From the NCBI GenBank assembly GCA_949825045.1, contig OX463835.1:18803201-18867200 (forward strand): DNA of 64,000 nucleotides, read 5' to 3'. Below are positions 44,449 to 55,464 of this stretch, piece after piece. Under the pieces are notes generated by a model. That model was not told the origin of the DNA and ran no database searches. It saw nothing but the letters and a program-made list of their open reading frames with translations. A program made the position numbers and the translations under genes. Within the stretch, counting starts at the first letter, position 1, and every line of letters begins with the position of its first letter. Source of the DNA: Argyresthia goedartella. Taxonomy: Eukaryota; Arthropoda; Insecta; Lepidoptera; Argyresthiidae.

Positions 44449-44784
44449 GATAGAATAATCTTGTTTGCGTTTCCCTTCAGCCAATCTTTGTCACAACATG
44501 AAAATCATATAAGACATGATTATAATACATTTATACACACATTGACATGTCGTCATACTGAAAAATTTCATTTCATAGACACCAATATTTGTATTGGAAA
44601 ATATTTTTATTTGACTAAGGATAGGTATTACCTATCTAGGTTTTATACAAAACAGATAGCACAGTCACTATCTTATTTTATTTTGAACTCAGTCAAGTTT
44701 TTTACTAATGAAACGCCTGCTTCTATTGAGCAGTGTAATAATAATGACATGTACTCCTTGGAATCTGTTCCAAGCTCTTTAAAT
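44449..44784 (+). pseudogene. NLR-C ORF1, C-terminal part after BEL-3
   Basis: GATAG duplication, then the frame 'RIILFAFPFSQSLSQHENHI' continues 'LNSLQNVD' of 37089 exactly. It completes the esterase-like domain (CRHTEKFHFIDTNICIGKYF; DRYYLSRFYTKQIAQSLSYF) and ends at TAA after 'VPSSLN'. About 420 + 110 codons in total for ORF1. Confidence 0.8.
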
Positions 44785-44877
44785 TAACCCATAGGACAAC
44801 AGAGAGTAACTCTGGCAGTAATATTAATATTTGTATAAATATACCTTCATCTTGCCCATTAAATCAAGTTACTAGTA

Positions 44878-47669
44878 ATGAAAAATGTAAAAGTAAGAAT
44901 ATTTTAAACGTGGTTCATCAAAATATATAGGGCATGTTAAGTAAAGAACTGGAAATTGAGTTATTCATGAACTGTAATAATATTGATATTTTATGTATAA
45001 CAGAGCACTTTTTAAAGAGTTATCAGTTCATGTTCAACTTTAATAACCACCACGTTGCTAGTTCGTTCAACAGAAAAACAGCTGATCGCGGTGGCTCCTT
45101 AATACTTGTAAGTAATAGTTTTAAATATAAGGAACGAGTTGACATAGTGAGCCTGTCTGTTGAGCGTACCATGGAAATAGCCTGTATTGAACTTGAACAA
45201 CTTATTGTAATGAGCGTATACAGACCACCAGATTCATCCTTTGATTTATTCGAAAAGAAAATGGATGAAGTGTTGATTAAAATCAGCGATAAAAACATTT
45301 TTTTTATAATTTGTGGTGATTTTAATGTTAATCTGTTAGAGGATAATAATATTTGTACTAGATTAAAATCTTTATTTTTATGTCACAACATGAACTATCT
45401 GTTTTTGGAGCCTACTAGAATTACTGCAACATCTGCTACCTGCATTGACAATATATTTACTAACATTACGCCCATTTTCAAATCGGTCATCAATAAATTA
45501 ACCTCTGATCGCTCTGGTCAGATAGGTATATTCAATATTAAAATAAAAAAGGACCAAAAAGAGGATATTACATGTGTGCCCGTTAGTGAGACTCGGCTTG
45601 AACACTACAGGAATAATATTTTAGATAAACTATGGGAAATACCATACAGTGACGATCCAAATTTGTTGTACAACTCAGTATTTAACCTTGTCAAAAATGA
45701 ATATGATACGCTATTTAAATCAAAAACTATAAAAGTTAATAACAAAGCTTTGTTTAGTGATTGGGCGACAGTTGGAATTCATAGGAGCAGACGAAGATTA
45801 TATGAACTCTATGAAGAGAAATCATATAACAAAAATACGGCCTTTCTAGATTATGTTCGTAGTTATTCAAAAATGTTTAAACGCGTTTGTGCCGTAGCTA
45901 AATCTAATTTCATTAAAAACAAAATTGAATCTAGTAGCAATGTAATGAAAACGACTTGGCAAATTATAAACAGAGAGACTGGAAAGGCCAAAGCTACACA
46001 TAATAACTTCAAGCTTAAGATAGATAATCAATTGCTAAGTACAGACCTAGAAGTAGCAAAAGCTTTCGAAAATTTCTTTACCAACATTCCAGTTTCAACA
46101 ACCAAGTCTTTAAATTCATCTCCCGCTGCTGCTGAATCTATACTTAAACAAAACTTTGAGGAATGTAAAACAGATTTTAAATTTAGGCACGTAAATAATG
46201 AAGACATTTTAAAAGCGTTTAAATCCCTGGAAATGAAAAAGACAGCTGACGCCCATGGTCTATCAGTAAAAATTATTAGTTCCATTGTAGATTGTATTGC
46301 ACCTCACCTTTGTTGTATATTTAATCAATGTATAGATAATGGTGTGTTTCCTGACTTGATGAAACTAAGTAAAGTTATACCTTTATTCAAAGCTGGTATT
46401 GAAAAACTCATACTTAATCAATTGCAAAGTCATTTTTATCTCAATAATTTAATTCATATTGCTCAGTTTGGTTTCACAAAGGGTCGTTCAACAGCCGATG
46501 CTGGTGTTGAACTAATCGACAATATTTTTGATGCCTGGGAAGACGCAATGGATGCAATAGGTGTCTTCTGCGATCTATCCAAGGCTTTTGATTGCGTCCA
46601 TCATGACACTCTTGTCAGGAAGTTACGCCATTATGGTGTAAAAGATCAGGCCCTTGGCCTTCTGGAGTCATATCTAACAGATAGGGTTCAGATGGTCGAT
46701 GTTAATGGGAAAAGATCACCTGGGTCTTCAATAAGTATGGGCGTACCGCAAGGTTCAATTCTTGGTCCTTTCTTGTTTTTAGTATATATTAATGATTTAC
46801 CTTACCTTGTTAAAGCAAAACATGGGTTAGTATTGTTTGCCGATGATACTTCTTTGATATTTAAAGTTAAAAGACAGCAATCAAATTATGACGAGGTAAA
46901 CAATGCTATCTCTAGTATAGTGAACTGGTTTACTGTTAACAATTTACTACTTAATGAAAAGAAAACTAAATGTATTAAATTCGTGTTACCCAATGTGAAC
47001 CCGGTAACTACAGACATATTTATAAAAGGACAGAGATTGGACCTTGTGCAGTCGACTGTCTTTTTGGGCATTACTTTAGATGCCAAACTACAATGGGATC
47101 CTCATATAAATAAATTATCGAACAGACTGAGTTCAGCAGCGTTCGCAGTTAAAAAAATTAGAGCTCTTACCGACGTAGACACCGCTAGACTAGTCTACTT
47201 TAGTTACTTTCATAGTCTAATGACCTATGGTATTTTATTGTGGGGTCACGCTGCGAATGCTAATAGTATATTTATTCTGCAGAAACGGGCTGTTCGTGCA
47301 ATTTATAGATTAGGGCCTAGAGTGTCACTGAGGGAAAAGTTTAAAGAAATCAATATTCTGACATTTGTGTCTCAATATATCTATGACAATCTTGTGTATG
47401 TAAAAAGAAATATAACTAATTTTCAGAAGTACAGTGATATACACAATTTTAATACTAGAAATAAAGACAAGTTGGTTGCTTATGTAAGCCGACTACATAA
47501 AATTAGTAATTCTTTTAAAGGCAATTGTATACGCTATTACAATAAGGTCCCTACTGATATTAAAAACTTACCTTTAGACAAGTTTAAAATAATAATAAAA
47601 CAGAAATTGTATAAAAAAGGTAACTATAGGATATCTGATTACTTAGAGGACAGATGTCCATGGGAATAG
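44878..47669 (+). pseudogene. NLR-C ORF2, endonuclease-RT with RT deletion
   Basis: Upstream frame reads 'KNILNVVHQNI', then TAG at about 44929 (expected Gln in HQNIQGM), then 'GMLSKELEIELFMN' and the endonuclease ('LCITEHFL', 'RGGSLILVSN', 'FFIICGDFNVNLL'). RT: 'KKTADAHGLSVKII', then 'VIPLFKAG' joined directly to 'IEKLILNQLQSHFYL'; the intervening block that holds NYRPIS in relatives is missing, about 25 residues, in frame. Motif A 'GVFCDLSKAFDCVHHD', 'SMGVPQGSILGPFLF' and motif C 'LVLFADDTSLIF' are normal. Stop at 47667-47669. Confidence 0.85.
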
Positions 47670-47884
47670 ATTGTTTGAGTAACAGGCTGTTTCGATATAT
47701 AATTAGCATTCATTTTGTAATTTGACAATATTTTATTTAAAAAAAGAAACGCAAAAGATGCGACGACTGTGGAGTTTCTTCGGTGAGCTCTTCTCCACAG
47801 ATTCCGCCATTGTGTTAGTGAACTCACCCAAAAAAAATGTAATGACGGATCTAAGTGATGTAACAACATCCTATGGAAATAAAT

Positions 47885-47910
47885 TATTTTTGATTTTGAT
47901 TTTGATTTTG
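47885..47910 (+). repeat. NLR-C ATTTTG hexamer tail
   Basis: Four ATTTTG/ATTTTTG units form the 3' terminus; CR1-group elements typically end in such short repeats. Confidence 0.8.
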
Positions 47911-48371
47911 AGCAACTTGTGTTACATGAAATGCCACCAAGGCTGAATGGTGATCCGTATTTGAATTTTTTACAAAATAATTTGAACCAAATACTCAACG
48001 AAGCTGAGATTCCTGAAGATAGAGTGGCAGAAATGTGGCTGCAACAAGACGGCGCCCTACCTAATTACGCTCGAGCAGTTCGAGGACATTTGAACGAGCG
48101 CTTCCCCAACCGGTGGATTGGTCGAGGCGGACCTATTGCATGGCCACCCCGGACGCCCGACCTTAATCCAATCGACTTTTTTGTTTGGGGCTATTTCAAA
48201 GAAATATTTTATCAAGGAGAGAATAACACTGAACAAGAACTACAACAAAAGCTCGAGTTTTCTAGGTTACAAATTCATAATAACAGAGGTGCATTCCGCC
48301 GATTACGTGCGAATTTATTAGGCGGTGCAGATTGTGCATTATGGTCAGAGGTAGGAACTTTGAACATTTAA
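47911..48371 (+). pseudogene. Mariner transposase piece 3 (catalytic C-terminus)
   Basis: Starts 'EQLVLHEMPPRLNGDPYLNF', continues with 'AEMWLQQDGALPNYARAV' (second Asp) and 'RWIGRGGPIAWPPRTPDLNP' followed by IDFF (third Asp, 41 residues after the second). It runs to the stop at 48369-48371. Piece 2 ended at 'WAGIIDH', so the joined protein would read on without gap apart from the target-site bases. DD41D spacing places it outside classic DD34D mariners. Confidence 0.85.
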
Positions 48372-49479
48372 TGTAAAAATTTACATTTTAATAAAATTAC
48401 TAAGTCATAATAAAATTGTTTTTTTTTTATTATTTCATGATGAATTCTGAAATTACTACATAGTATGTGAGCAAAAATCAAAATTTTCCTTTAAATTTAC
48501 CATTTTATAAATTTGCACCTTAATATGACAAAACGACCATAAAACCAAAACTAAAGGTCAAACAGTAATATGTTGTACCTCATTTGAATCAGCATTAAAT
48601 CACCAAGTTTTTTTAATACAGGTTCACTTTTCCGTGATACATTTTTTTCACAGGATGCTCTTAAAGTGAGAAGTAATTTTTCGTAACGCTTAAAAATTTA
48701 CGGAAAAAAAAATTTTGCTTGTTAAATTTGGTACCAAAACCTGCAATACAATTCTTGTAGTATTGATACGTTATCGAGTCATAATACGACACGTTTTGTT
48801 TTATTGATTTCAATCAATTTACCTTTTTTATTGATTAAATTGTAAATAAATCGGTAGTTTCATTGAAAAAAAATTAAAAAATCATAACTTTTCGTGCAAT
48901 GAATTTATGGCCATGCTGTAGAAAGATTTTTTGTTGGAAATTACCTCCTTTATCTCCCTGTTTCGTTTGATCCACGACTTTTTGGCCACCCTGTATATGA
49001 TAGAAATAGATAACGCCCAGACCCAACACAGATTTCGAGATAATAGAGGAAAAGCAGTGCTCACCTGAAAAACGCTATCCTGGCTAGCTCCACACCCCAC
49101 ACCGTAGCTTTTCCGAATACACAGGATTAATCGTCACTTTCGATAAAAGTTCAGGGATGCGTCTGATACGCTCGCGACGACAACTTGATCGCAACTGACT
49201 GTGTCCTTTGCAGAGGTCGCTCCAACGGTTCACGCCAACAAGGAGGCACAGCCGCGTTTTCATACTACCCGAAATTGGTTGGGTAGTCGATAAATATAAA
49301 AGGAAACAAAAATAACTAACATAACGAACAATATTGTAGTTCAAGATTACGTAAATGATGGGACTGTATGGGGTTAATCTGGCTCAACACAGACCTTGCT
49401 GTTAATAATTTTGTAATTATTTATTCCTGCTTATTAATTATAATAATGACATAAATATATATATTTTGTTAAAATGAAT
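48372..49479. other. AT-rich spacer with a TIR-like motif; no gene called
   Basis: 48372-48982 is AT-rich with no coding signal. GGCCACCCTGTA (48983-48994) resembles the outer end of a mariner/Tc1 terminal repeat. 49000-49350 is less AT-rich; a minus-strand ORF (49344-49084) there has no recognisable domain. 49350-49479 is AT-rich. Confidence 0.45.
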
Positions 49480-49588
49480 GCTGTTATATTTAAATAATTA
49501 TGAATGCAGCGATTGTCAGCGCCATCTGGTGTGTCAATAATAAACCTTTAGTCTGTTCGAAATCTCCTGCGTTTTCATTCGTTTTTCA
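49480..49588 (+). repeat. Copia-like 5' LTR (candidate)
   Basis: TGTTATATTTAAA...CGTTTTTCA, about 109 bp, ending 5 bp before the primer site. AATAAACC at about 49540 could be its polyadenylation signal. The start is uncertain without the partner LTR. Confidence 0.45.
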
Positions 49589-49591
49589 TTA

Positions 49592-49606
49592 GGTTATGGA
49601 CCCAGA
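49592..49606 (+). promoter_or_regulatory. Copia-type primer binding site
   Basis: GGTTATGGACCCAG resembles the site GGTTATGGGCCCAG used by Copia-like elements that prime from an internal part of initiator tRNA-Met. Confidence 0.6.
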
Positions 49607-49644
49607 CAAGTGAATTCCACATTAATTATCAATTCAAGTGCATC

Positions 49645-50350
49645 ATGTCGACGGGGAGCTATTTAATCAACTTGTTAAAAGGGCGCGAAAACTATGATGA
49701 TTGGGCATTCGCAGCCAGAAACTTTATGGTCTTGGAGGGCGTGGATTCGGACGCCATTTCTGCCGATTAGAGTGCCGCGGACGACAGAAAAGCAAAAGCG
49801 AAACTTATCATGACAATCGTTCCATCGCTGTTTGTGCTTATCAAGAATGAAGAAAAAGTCAGCAGTTTGTGGATGAAGTTGAAGCAGATATTTGACGACA
49901 GTGGATTCACGAGGAGAATCAGTGTACTTCGTACACTGATTTCTATTCGCCTGAATAGCTGTGAGTCTATGACAAGCTATGTGAGTCAAATAGTGGAAAC
50001 AGCTCAACGACTAAAAGGGACGGGTTTTGAGATTAATGAAGAGTGGATAGGGTCATTGTTATTGGCGGGGTTTCCAGAAAAAATTTCGCCAATGATCATG
50101 GCGATCGAACATTCTGGAATCGCAATCAACTCTGACGTCATCAAAAGCAAGTTGCTTGATATGAACTGTGAAGTTGGCAGCACTGACAGTGAAGTTGCTC
50201 TGTGGTCAAAAAGTCGTAAAGTTGGCCAACCTGCGAAAAACGTGAAGCAAACGACGTCAACAAGCCAGAATAGCCAGTCTTCAACCGCTAAAAAGCCGTG
50301 TACATGTAAATCTTCTTTGTTCGAAGGCACGAGTAGCCCCGCTGAAACAA
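49645..50350 (+). pseudogene. Copia-like gag
   Basis: ATG at 49645 (MSTGSYLINLLKGRENYDDW, then FAARNFMVLEGVD). An in-frame TAG at 49768-49770 interrupts after 'DAISAD'. Then 'KLIMTIVPSLFVLIKNEE', the UBN2-type gag core ('SVLRTLISIRLNSCESMTSY', 'RLKGTGFEINEEWIGSLLLA', 'DVIKSKLLDMN'). A basic Ser-rich tail ends at the BEL-4 junction, before the zinc knuckle. Confidence 0.8.
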
Positions 50351-52294
50351 AACACAATACCACGCCTTAAGTTATGTGGTGCTTTGCTGGGCGCTCGTCT
50401 GGCAGCGAGGGTGGTTGCTTCGCTACGGTGTGACATTCACACAAATGTTTTCTGGACTGACTCATCGATAGTGCTTGGGTGGATGAAGACACAACCGAAG
50501 GTCCTAAAAGCTTTTGTGTGCAATAGAATTAACGAAATTCATGATCTCACTGAACGAGGTATGTGGAGACATGTACCCACATCATTAAACACAGCTGATC
50601 TCGCTTCCAGAGGTGTAGAACCAAGCCAACTTGAATCATCAAGTTTGTGGTGGCAGGGACCGTCCTTCCTTAATAAGGACGAATCATGCTGGCCACAGAC
50701 TTTCAACCAGACATTAGAAAACGAGTTACCTGAGTTGAAATCACATACCTGTACATTAGACGAACCGTTTCTTGATTTCAGTAGGTACTCAGATGCACAG
50801 AAACTTATAAGAATATTTGCTTACGTACTGAGACTTGCACATAACTGCAGAAAACCTGAAAACAAACATAAAGGTTATTTACAAGTACATGAAATAAATA
50901 ATTCACTCACACTTTTAATAAAAATTGCTCAGCAGCAATCATTTCTTTCAGAAACAAACACATTAAAATTAGGAAACAATATTACCATAAAATCTAACTT
51001 GTTACAGCTTGCGCCTTTCGTTGATAATACCGGCGTATTGAGGGTAGGTGGTCACCTTGATAATTCTGATTGCGACTTCAATAAAAAGCATCCAGCTTTA
51101 TTAAATGGTAATCATCACTTTACAAAAATGTTAATGGAAAGCGAACACTTGCGTCTCTTTCACGCCGGCCCTCAGCTGCTTCTCAGTTCATTTCGTGAAC
51201 AGTTCTGGCCCATTAGTGGCAGGATTTTAGCTCGTAGCATAGTCAGAAAGTGCATACTGTGCACTCGCTTGCGTGGACGAACTGTGGAGCCGTTGATGGG
51301 TAATCTCCCTGCTGACTGCGTAAATCAAAATTACCCGTTTCAAGTATGCGGCACAGATTTTGCTGGTCCTATATACATATCTAGCAAAAAGGGGCGTGGC
51401 AACAAGATAACGAAATGCTACTTATGCTTGTTTATCTGCTTTATCACAAAGGCCTTACATCTTGAAATTGTAGGCGACCTCACATCAAATGCCTTTATAT
51501 TAAGCCTTAAAAGACTAATAGGAAGGAGAGGTAAACCTCATACCATTCACTGTGACAATGGGTCAAACTATATTGGCGCCAATAATGAATTAGGTAGGGT
51601 CTTAAAGTCTAGCCTCAATAGCTAATATGAGTTCTCCAATAACGAAGGCATACAATTCGTCTTTAATGCTCCTTATTCACCCACGTTTGGTGGAGTTTGG
51701 GAAGCTGGCGTCAAATCAGCCAAATTCCACTTAAAACGCATCATGGGTAACGCAAGTCTGACATTTGAAGAGTTGAGTACATTAACAACACAAATTGAAG
51801 CGATCCTCAACTCCAGACCCTTTACTCCTTTATCCTCCGACCCCAATGATTTCCTCCCCTTGACTCCAGGGCACTTTCTCATAGGCAGGCCCCTGACCTC
51901 ACTGCCATCGCCTCCAGTAACTCTTAAAAGTCCTAACAGATATCATAGAATTGAACAGTTACGGCAACACTTTTGGCAGCGATGGAGACTCGAGTATTTG
52001 GCGGAGCTTCAACAGCGCACCAAGTGGCGCCTTCGTCAAAGAGATTTGAAGACTGGTGATCTTGTCGTCTTCAAGGAAGAGAATGTCGCACCATTACACT
52101 GGCGTCTAGTCCGGGTCCATCAGTTATACCCCGGTAAAGATGGCATTACCAGAGTTGCCCACTTCCTTACCGCACGCGGAATTATACGACGAGCAGTCAA
52201 CAGAGTATGTCCTTTACTGACGTCTGAAGATCTTGAAAGCCAAGGATCAAGCCAGGACTTTCAAGGGCCGCCAGGAATGTCTACGCCAGCATGA
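50350..52294 (+). pseudogene. BEL-4: 3' half of a BEL/Pao pol (RNase H to integrase)
   Basis: Frame 'TIPRLKLCGALLGARLAARV' (50352 on) is the RNase H region, followed by 'TNVFWTDSSIVLGWMKTQPK'. Integrase finger 'LRLFHAGPQLLLSSFREQFW...CILCTRLRG', core 'VCGTDFAGPIYISS', 'HCDNGSNYIGANNEL', then a TAG at 51622-51624 and 'YSPTFGGVWEAGVKSAKFHL' with the catalytic Glu. The C-terminal chromodomain-like tail (KTGDLVVFKEENVAPLHWRL) ends at the TGA at 52292-52294. One stop codon only; the 5' half is replaced by Copia-like sequence. Confidence 0.85.
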
Positions 52295-53933
52295 GAGGCA
52301 GTGGCTCAAGGTTAACAAGTACGACCACTGCCCGTTTTGCCCCGCTTCCCCTCATCCAAACTCGCCTAGCGTTGGCTCGTGTTACTACACGTCTGTCCTG
52401 TATTATTTAATATCTACTCAAAATTAAAGCCTGCTTAAAGTATTCCAGCATTACATTATTTATAAGGGCCATAACGAACCCCTTTTACACACACTGTGTA
52501 TGAAGACGCTGTACCCCTTTATTTACATGTTAGTTTATGATCATAATCATAGTCATAGTAGGATCTTTACACTACGTTGTTATTGGATGAGCGAGCGAAG
52601 CGAGCGATATCCTCTTAGTTAGGGATAGCGAAAAAAAATGTTCGTGTGTGTGTTGGCACGATAACGACCAAACGAGTTGACCGATGTTAATGAAATTCGG
52701 AACATAGATTTTTAGGCTCAATAGCTCGGCCGAGTTCGTTAATGGGTGAAATCGCTCAAACCGTTTCAAAATGGCGGCCGTATAAAATCTTTAAAGACAA
52801 ATAAATTTTGAACGGCAAAATATTTGTTTAAACCAGTTACTTGTAACTGTTCAGTTAATTGTAGTCTAATTAGTAGTCCACGGCCAAATAACGAGCCACT
52901 AATTACTTTTTAGGCTTGTACTTATTATTTAATTATACAGGGTGTTTCAAAACTCATGTAGAATATTTTCAGGAATTTTTACTTGTAAAAATAATCAAAC
53001 TATCATATTTATTATACCTTTAAATCACCGTCGTTTTTTATGATATTTTATTATTTTATATTAAAAAAACTGTTTAATCTAGAAACTTGAAATTTTGCTT
53101 GCTGCTTAAAAATTTAAGCCATAGATAAGAAAAAATAATAATAATTTGGAGAGAAAATTTCAAAACCGTTGAAAACCCATAAAAAAATTGGAATTTGTCA
53201 ATGTAACTATTAGGCACCTATCCTAAGTTATACGTTAACCGATTTTCATGTCTCTGTAATATCGGAAAGTATCGAAAATGGTCAAAAATGTGTAAAAAAT
53301 ATGTCCCATAAGAAGAACATAGGGACCAACTCTTAAACCACCATTTGCCTCCTTAAAAATAAAAAAATTGAACTTTTGGCAATTTTCCCGTCGATGAATT
53401 TCTCCAAGGTACAAGCATGCCAAATTTCAGCTTTCTAGGACAACCAGAAGTACGAAATATTTTATATAGATCAGTCGGTGATCATCATCATCTCTCATTT
53501 AGCTTTATAATAGATAGATGTACTCATATTTTAAACTATTTAACAGTTATAGTCACTATAGCTTTATTAAGAAAAATATGCTTGAAAAACCTCTATAATA
53601 ATGTAGTGTTTTATGGCTGCCATTTTGTTTTTAGTTGATGGAAAAAAGAAAAATCTTAGCTGAGGCTTGACATTGTTAAGCAGAAGCAGCATGCACAATT
53701 TCAAGTTTGTAGACTAAACAGTTGTTTAAATAAATTTATGAGAAAAAAACCAAATGGCGGTTTCACGGAGAACTATGGTGACTTGGACGTTATAAATATG
53801 ATAATTTGATTTATTTTTAACCCAGGAACAATACGTGAAACTATTCGACATGAACATGAACACACTGTACAGTGAATTTCATAAGTCGAATTTCAAAATA
53901 TTTATTTATTTTTCAGAATGTCAATAAAAAACT
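52295..53933. other. AT-rich spacer with possible LTR and TIR remnants
   Basis: 52280-52560 may include the BEL-4 3' LTR (TGTCTACGCCAGCATGAG) but there is no partner copy to define it. 52584-52603 contains GAGCGAGCGAAGCGAGCG. TACAGGGTGTTTCAAAACTC at about 52936 resembles the outer end of a Tc1/mariner element. The remainder to 53925 is AT-rich without a supported gene. Confidence 0.4.
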
Positions 53934-54634
53934 ATGAGTGACGGAAGAAAGCGCTTAAATGGGGGGCTGCTTACCGGAAAGCAGCGGTAGAAAAAAATGA
54001 AAAAGAAAAAAAGTTTTAGAGAACACTATTAAGATATTTCAAAAAACCTGTCGCTGAAAGTGAAATACCTGATGGGGGAAAAATAAACGAGGAAGCCAAA
54101 GAGTTTGAACAAATAAGTGAGTTGGTTGGAAAGGAAACAGATGATTCGACAGCCACAAAGGACAAGGATTTTCAATTTGACCCCGCTTTGTGGCCCATTA
54201 ACGAAAAAACTCGAGACATTGTCTTAAACAAGGGTATACATCAGGACATTGGAAAACTAAACTTTGATCGTTCAAAAAGAGTATTTGGTGACCAAAATCG
54301 CTTCCTAAATCAAAATTTGTTCAAAACTACATTAATCAATGGGCAGGAAGTCAACCGGACTTACCTAATGTACTCAGAAATTTCGGGTAAACTGTATTGT
54401 ATTCCATGTCAACTTTTTGGAGGAACCTCTAAACTGGCTAATGAAGGTTTCGATGATTGGAAACATGGAAATGAAATGTTGAAAAGTCACGAGAACGCTT
54501 CAGAGCACAAATCATGCGTGTTAGTTATGAAAAAACGAATGTCCATAGCCGGAAGAATCGACACACATCTCTTAAATCAAATGAAAGGAGAGGATGAAAT
54601 GAGTTATTGGAGAAGTGTTTTAAAACAAAAATAA
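53934..54634 (+). pseudogene. ZMYM-type hAT transposase, 5' part
   Basis: ATG at 53934 (MSDGRK) after a TTTTCAG acceptor. A frameshift follows, then 'KWGAAYRKAAVEKNEKEKK' and, after a TAG, 'RYFKKPVAESEIPDGGKINE', continuing in the ORF at 54122. TTF-type zinc finger region: 'DPALWPINEKTRDIVLNKG', 'LYCIPCQLFGG' and 'GFDDWKHGNEMLKSHENAS' with 'EHKSC'. It ends at 'MSYWRSVLKQK' where the DUF4371-like region should continue. No RNase-H-like core. Could be a domesticated ZMYM gene exon, but the lesions argue for a transposon relic. Confidence 0.75.
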
Positions 54635-54682
54635 TAAATAATTACTTATTAATTATTCATCTTTTCAGGTATACAATTGCAG

Positions 54683-55130
54683 AAAAGTGGAAGAGTATAA
54701 AAGATGCCTATTACAGAGAAAAAGCAATGACGAAGAAATGTGCCAGTAGTGGATCAGAAGCTAAATTCAAAAAAACATAGGTGTATTCAAAATATCTAAC
54801 GTTTCTAGACCCGCTTTCAGAAATTCGACCACCAAATCAATGTTCCACGTCTACTGAAACATCGGAACAAGATGAGTCTACTGATGGTGATAGTGTCTCT
54901 ATTCGAATACCGCCGCAGAAAAAACCTAAAATGAACTTGATGACAGAAGACCCTCAAAAAAAAATATTCAGGCACTTACTGCTAATTTACAAAAGGATGA
55001 CAATCCCAAACAGTTTTTTTTTTGCTTTAATTGGTTCCAGATTTTACTTCTATTCAGGAAGATTACAAATTGGAGGCGAAGGCTGAGATGATAAACTTGA
55101 TTCGTAAATACAAAAATTTGGGGCAATTAT
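54683..55130 (+). pseudogene. MADF-BESS protein, exon 2-like fragment
   Basis: After an acceptor (AATTGCAG, 54682) the frame reads 'EKWKSIKDAYYREKAMTKKC', then a TAG at 54778-54780 in place of Trp, then 'VYSKYLTFLDPLSEI'. This is the C-terminal half of a MADF DNA-binding domain. A Ser/acidic linker leads to a BESS-like motif split by a frameshift (SFFFALI; PDFTSIQEDYKLEAKAEMIN). The splice phase fits the MADF exon 1 at 63245-63425, but this exon lies upstream of it, so it comes from another Harbinger copy or a rearrangement. Confidence 0.65.
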
Positions 55131-55436
55131 CAATTATTATTTTATTTTATTTATTTTATTTTATTTTAATTAGGTCTACTAACAATTTATGCACTAGTTG
55201 CATAACATTTGACTAATCTAGTATAAAGGGTTGCTGAGTACATAAATCAATTACAAGTAAACACCACGTGCGCTATGGAGTGAAACACTGGGTCCTTATC
55301 CGACCCCAAGTAGATAATAATAAAACACAAATTATAATTAAGAGTAAATTAAAGTACTGACTTAAATTAAATGAGCTTTGACTATTTGAAACATGATATA
55401 AGTACATATATTTTATTAAAGTCATGTTAGTATTAA
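55131..55436. other. AT-rich spacer before Harbinger left end
   Basis: No gene seen. Ends with TATTAA immediately before GGGCTACGCACACCG; TAA or TTA would be the 3-bp Harbinger target duplication. Confidence 0.5.
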
Positions 55437-55451
55437 GGGCTACGCACACCG

Positions 55452-55464
55452 CCCAAGTAACACA
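55452..55464 (+). repeat. CACTA-like left terminal inverted repeat
   Basis: CCCAAGTAACACA, exact reverse complement of 62941-62953. Confidence 0.85.

Larger units (their letters stand above)
35384..47910 (+). mobile_element. NLR-C: CR1-like non-LTR element, split by BEL-3
   Basis: Inserted into the mariner ORF. It has a 5' UTR (35384-35820), ORF1 (35821-37089 plus 44454-44784), ORF2 (about 44878-47669) and a 3' UTR ending in ATTTTG hexamers (47885-47910) instead of poly(A). BEL-3 with duplication GATAG lies in ORF1. Without BEL-3 the element is about 5.2 kb. The exact 5' edge and a target duplication could not be fixed. Damage: a frameshift in ORF1, a nonsense codon and an in-frame RT deletion in ORF2. 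Confidence 0.85.
31569..48371 (+). mobile_element. DD41D mariner-like transposon split by nested insertions
   Basis: Three collinear pieces, 31569-32035, 35221 to about 35383 and about 47911-48371, make one mariner transposase. pB-3 lies in a TTAA between pieces 1 and 2. NLR-C, with BEL-3 inside it, lies between 2 and 3. Without inserts the gene is about 1.05 kb. The third-Asp spacing is 41 residues. A terminal-repeat-like GGCCACCCTGTA at 48983-48994 may be the right end; I could not find a matching left end. Confidence 0.85.
49480..50350 (+). mobile_element. Copia-like element, 5' end only
   Basis: Putative short LTR (49480-49588), a Copia-type primer site and a gag ORF. The element stops inside gag near 50350, where BEL-4 sequence begins. 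Protease, integrase and RT are absent. Confidence 0.7.

Noticed and set aside
49084..49344. Minus-strand 86-codon ORF as a small gene exon
   Set aside because: No domain or conserved motif recognised, no supported partner exon; left unannotated.
48983..52955. GGCCACCCTGTA (48983) and TACAGGGTG (52936) as the two ends of one Tc1/mariner element
   Set aside because: They match only over TACAGGGTG, face the wrong way round to bound one element, and diverge at once inward.
53934..54634. Domesticated host ZMYM gene
   Set aside because: A frameshift and stop near the start and loss of everything after 'SVLK' point to a transposon relic.
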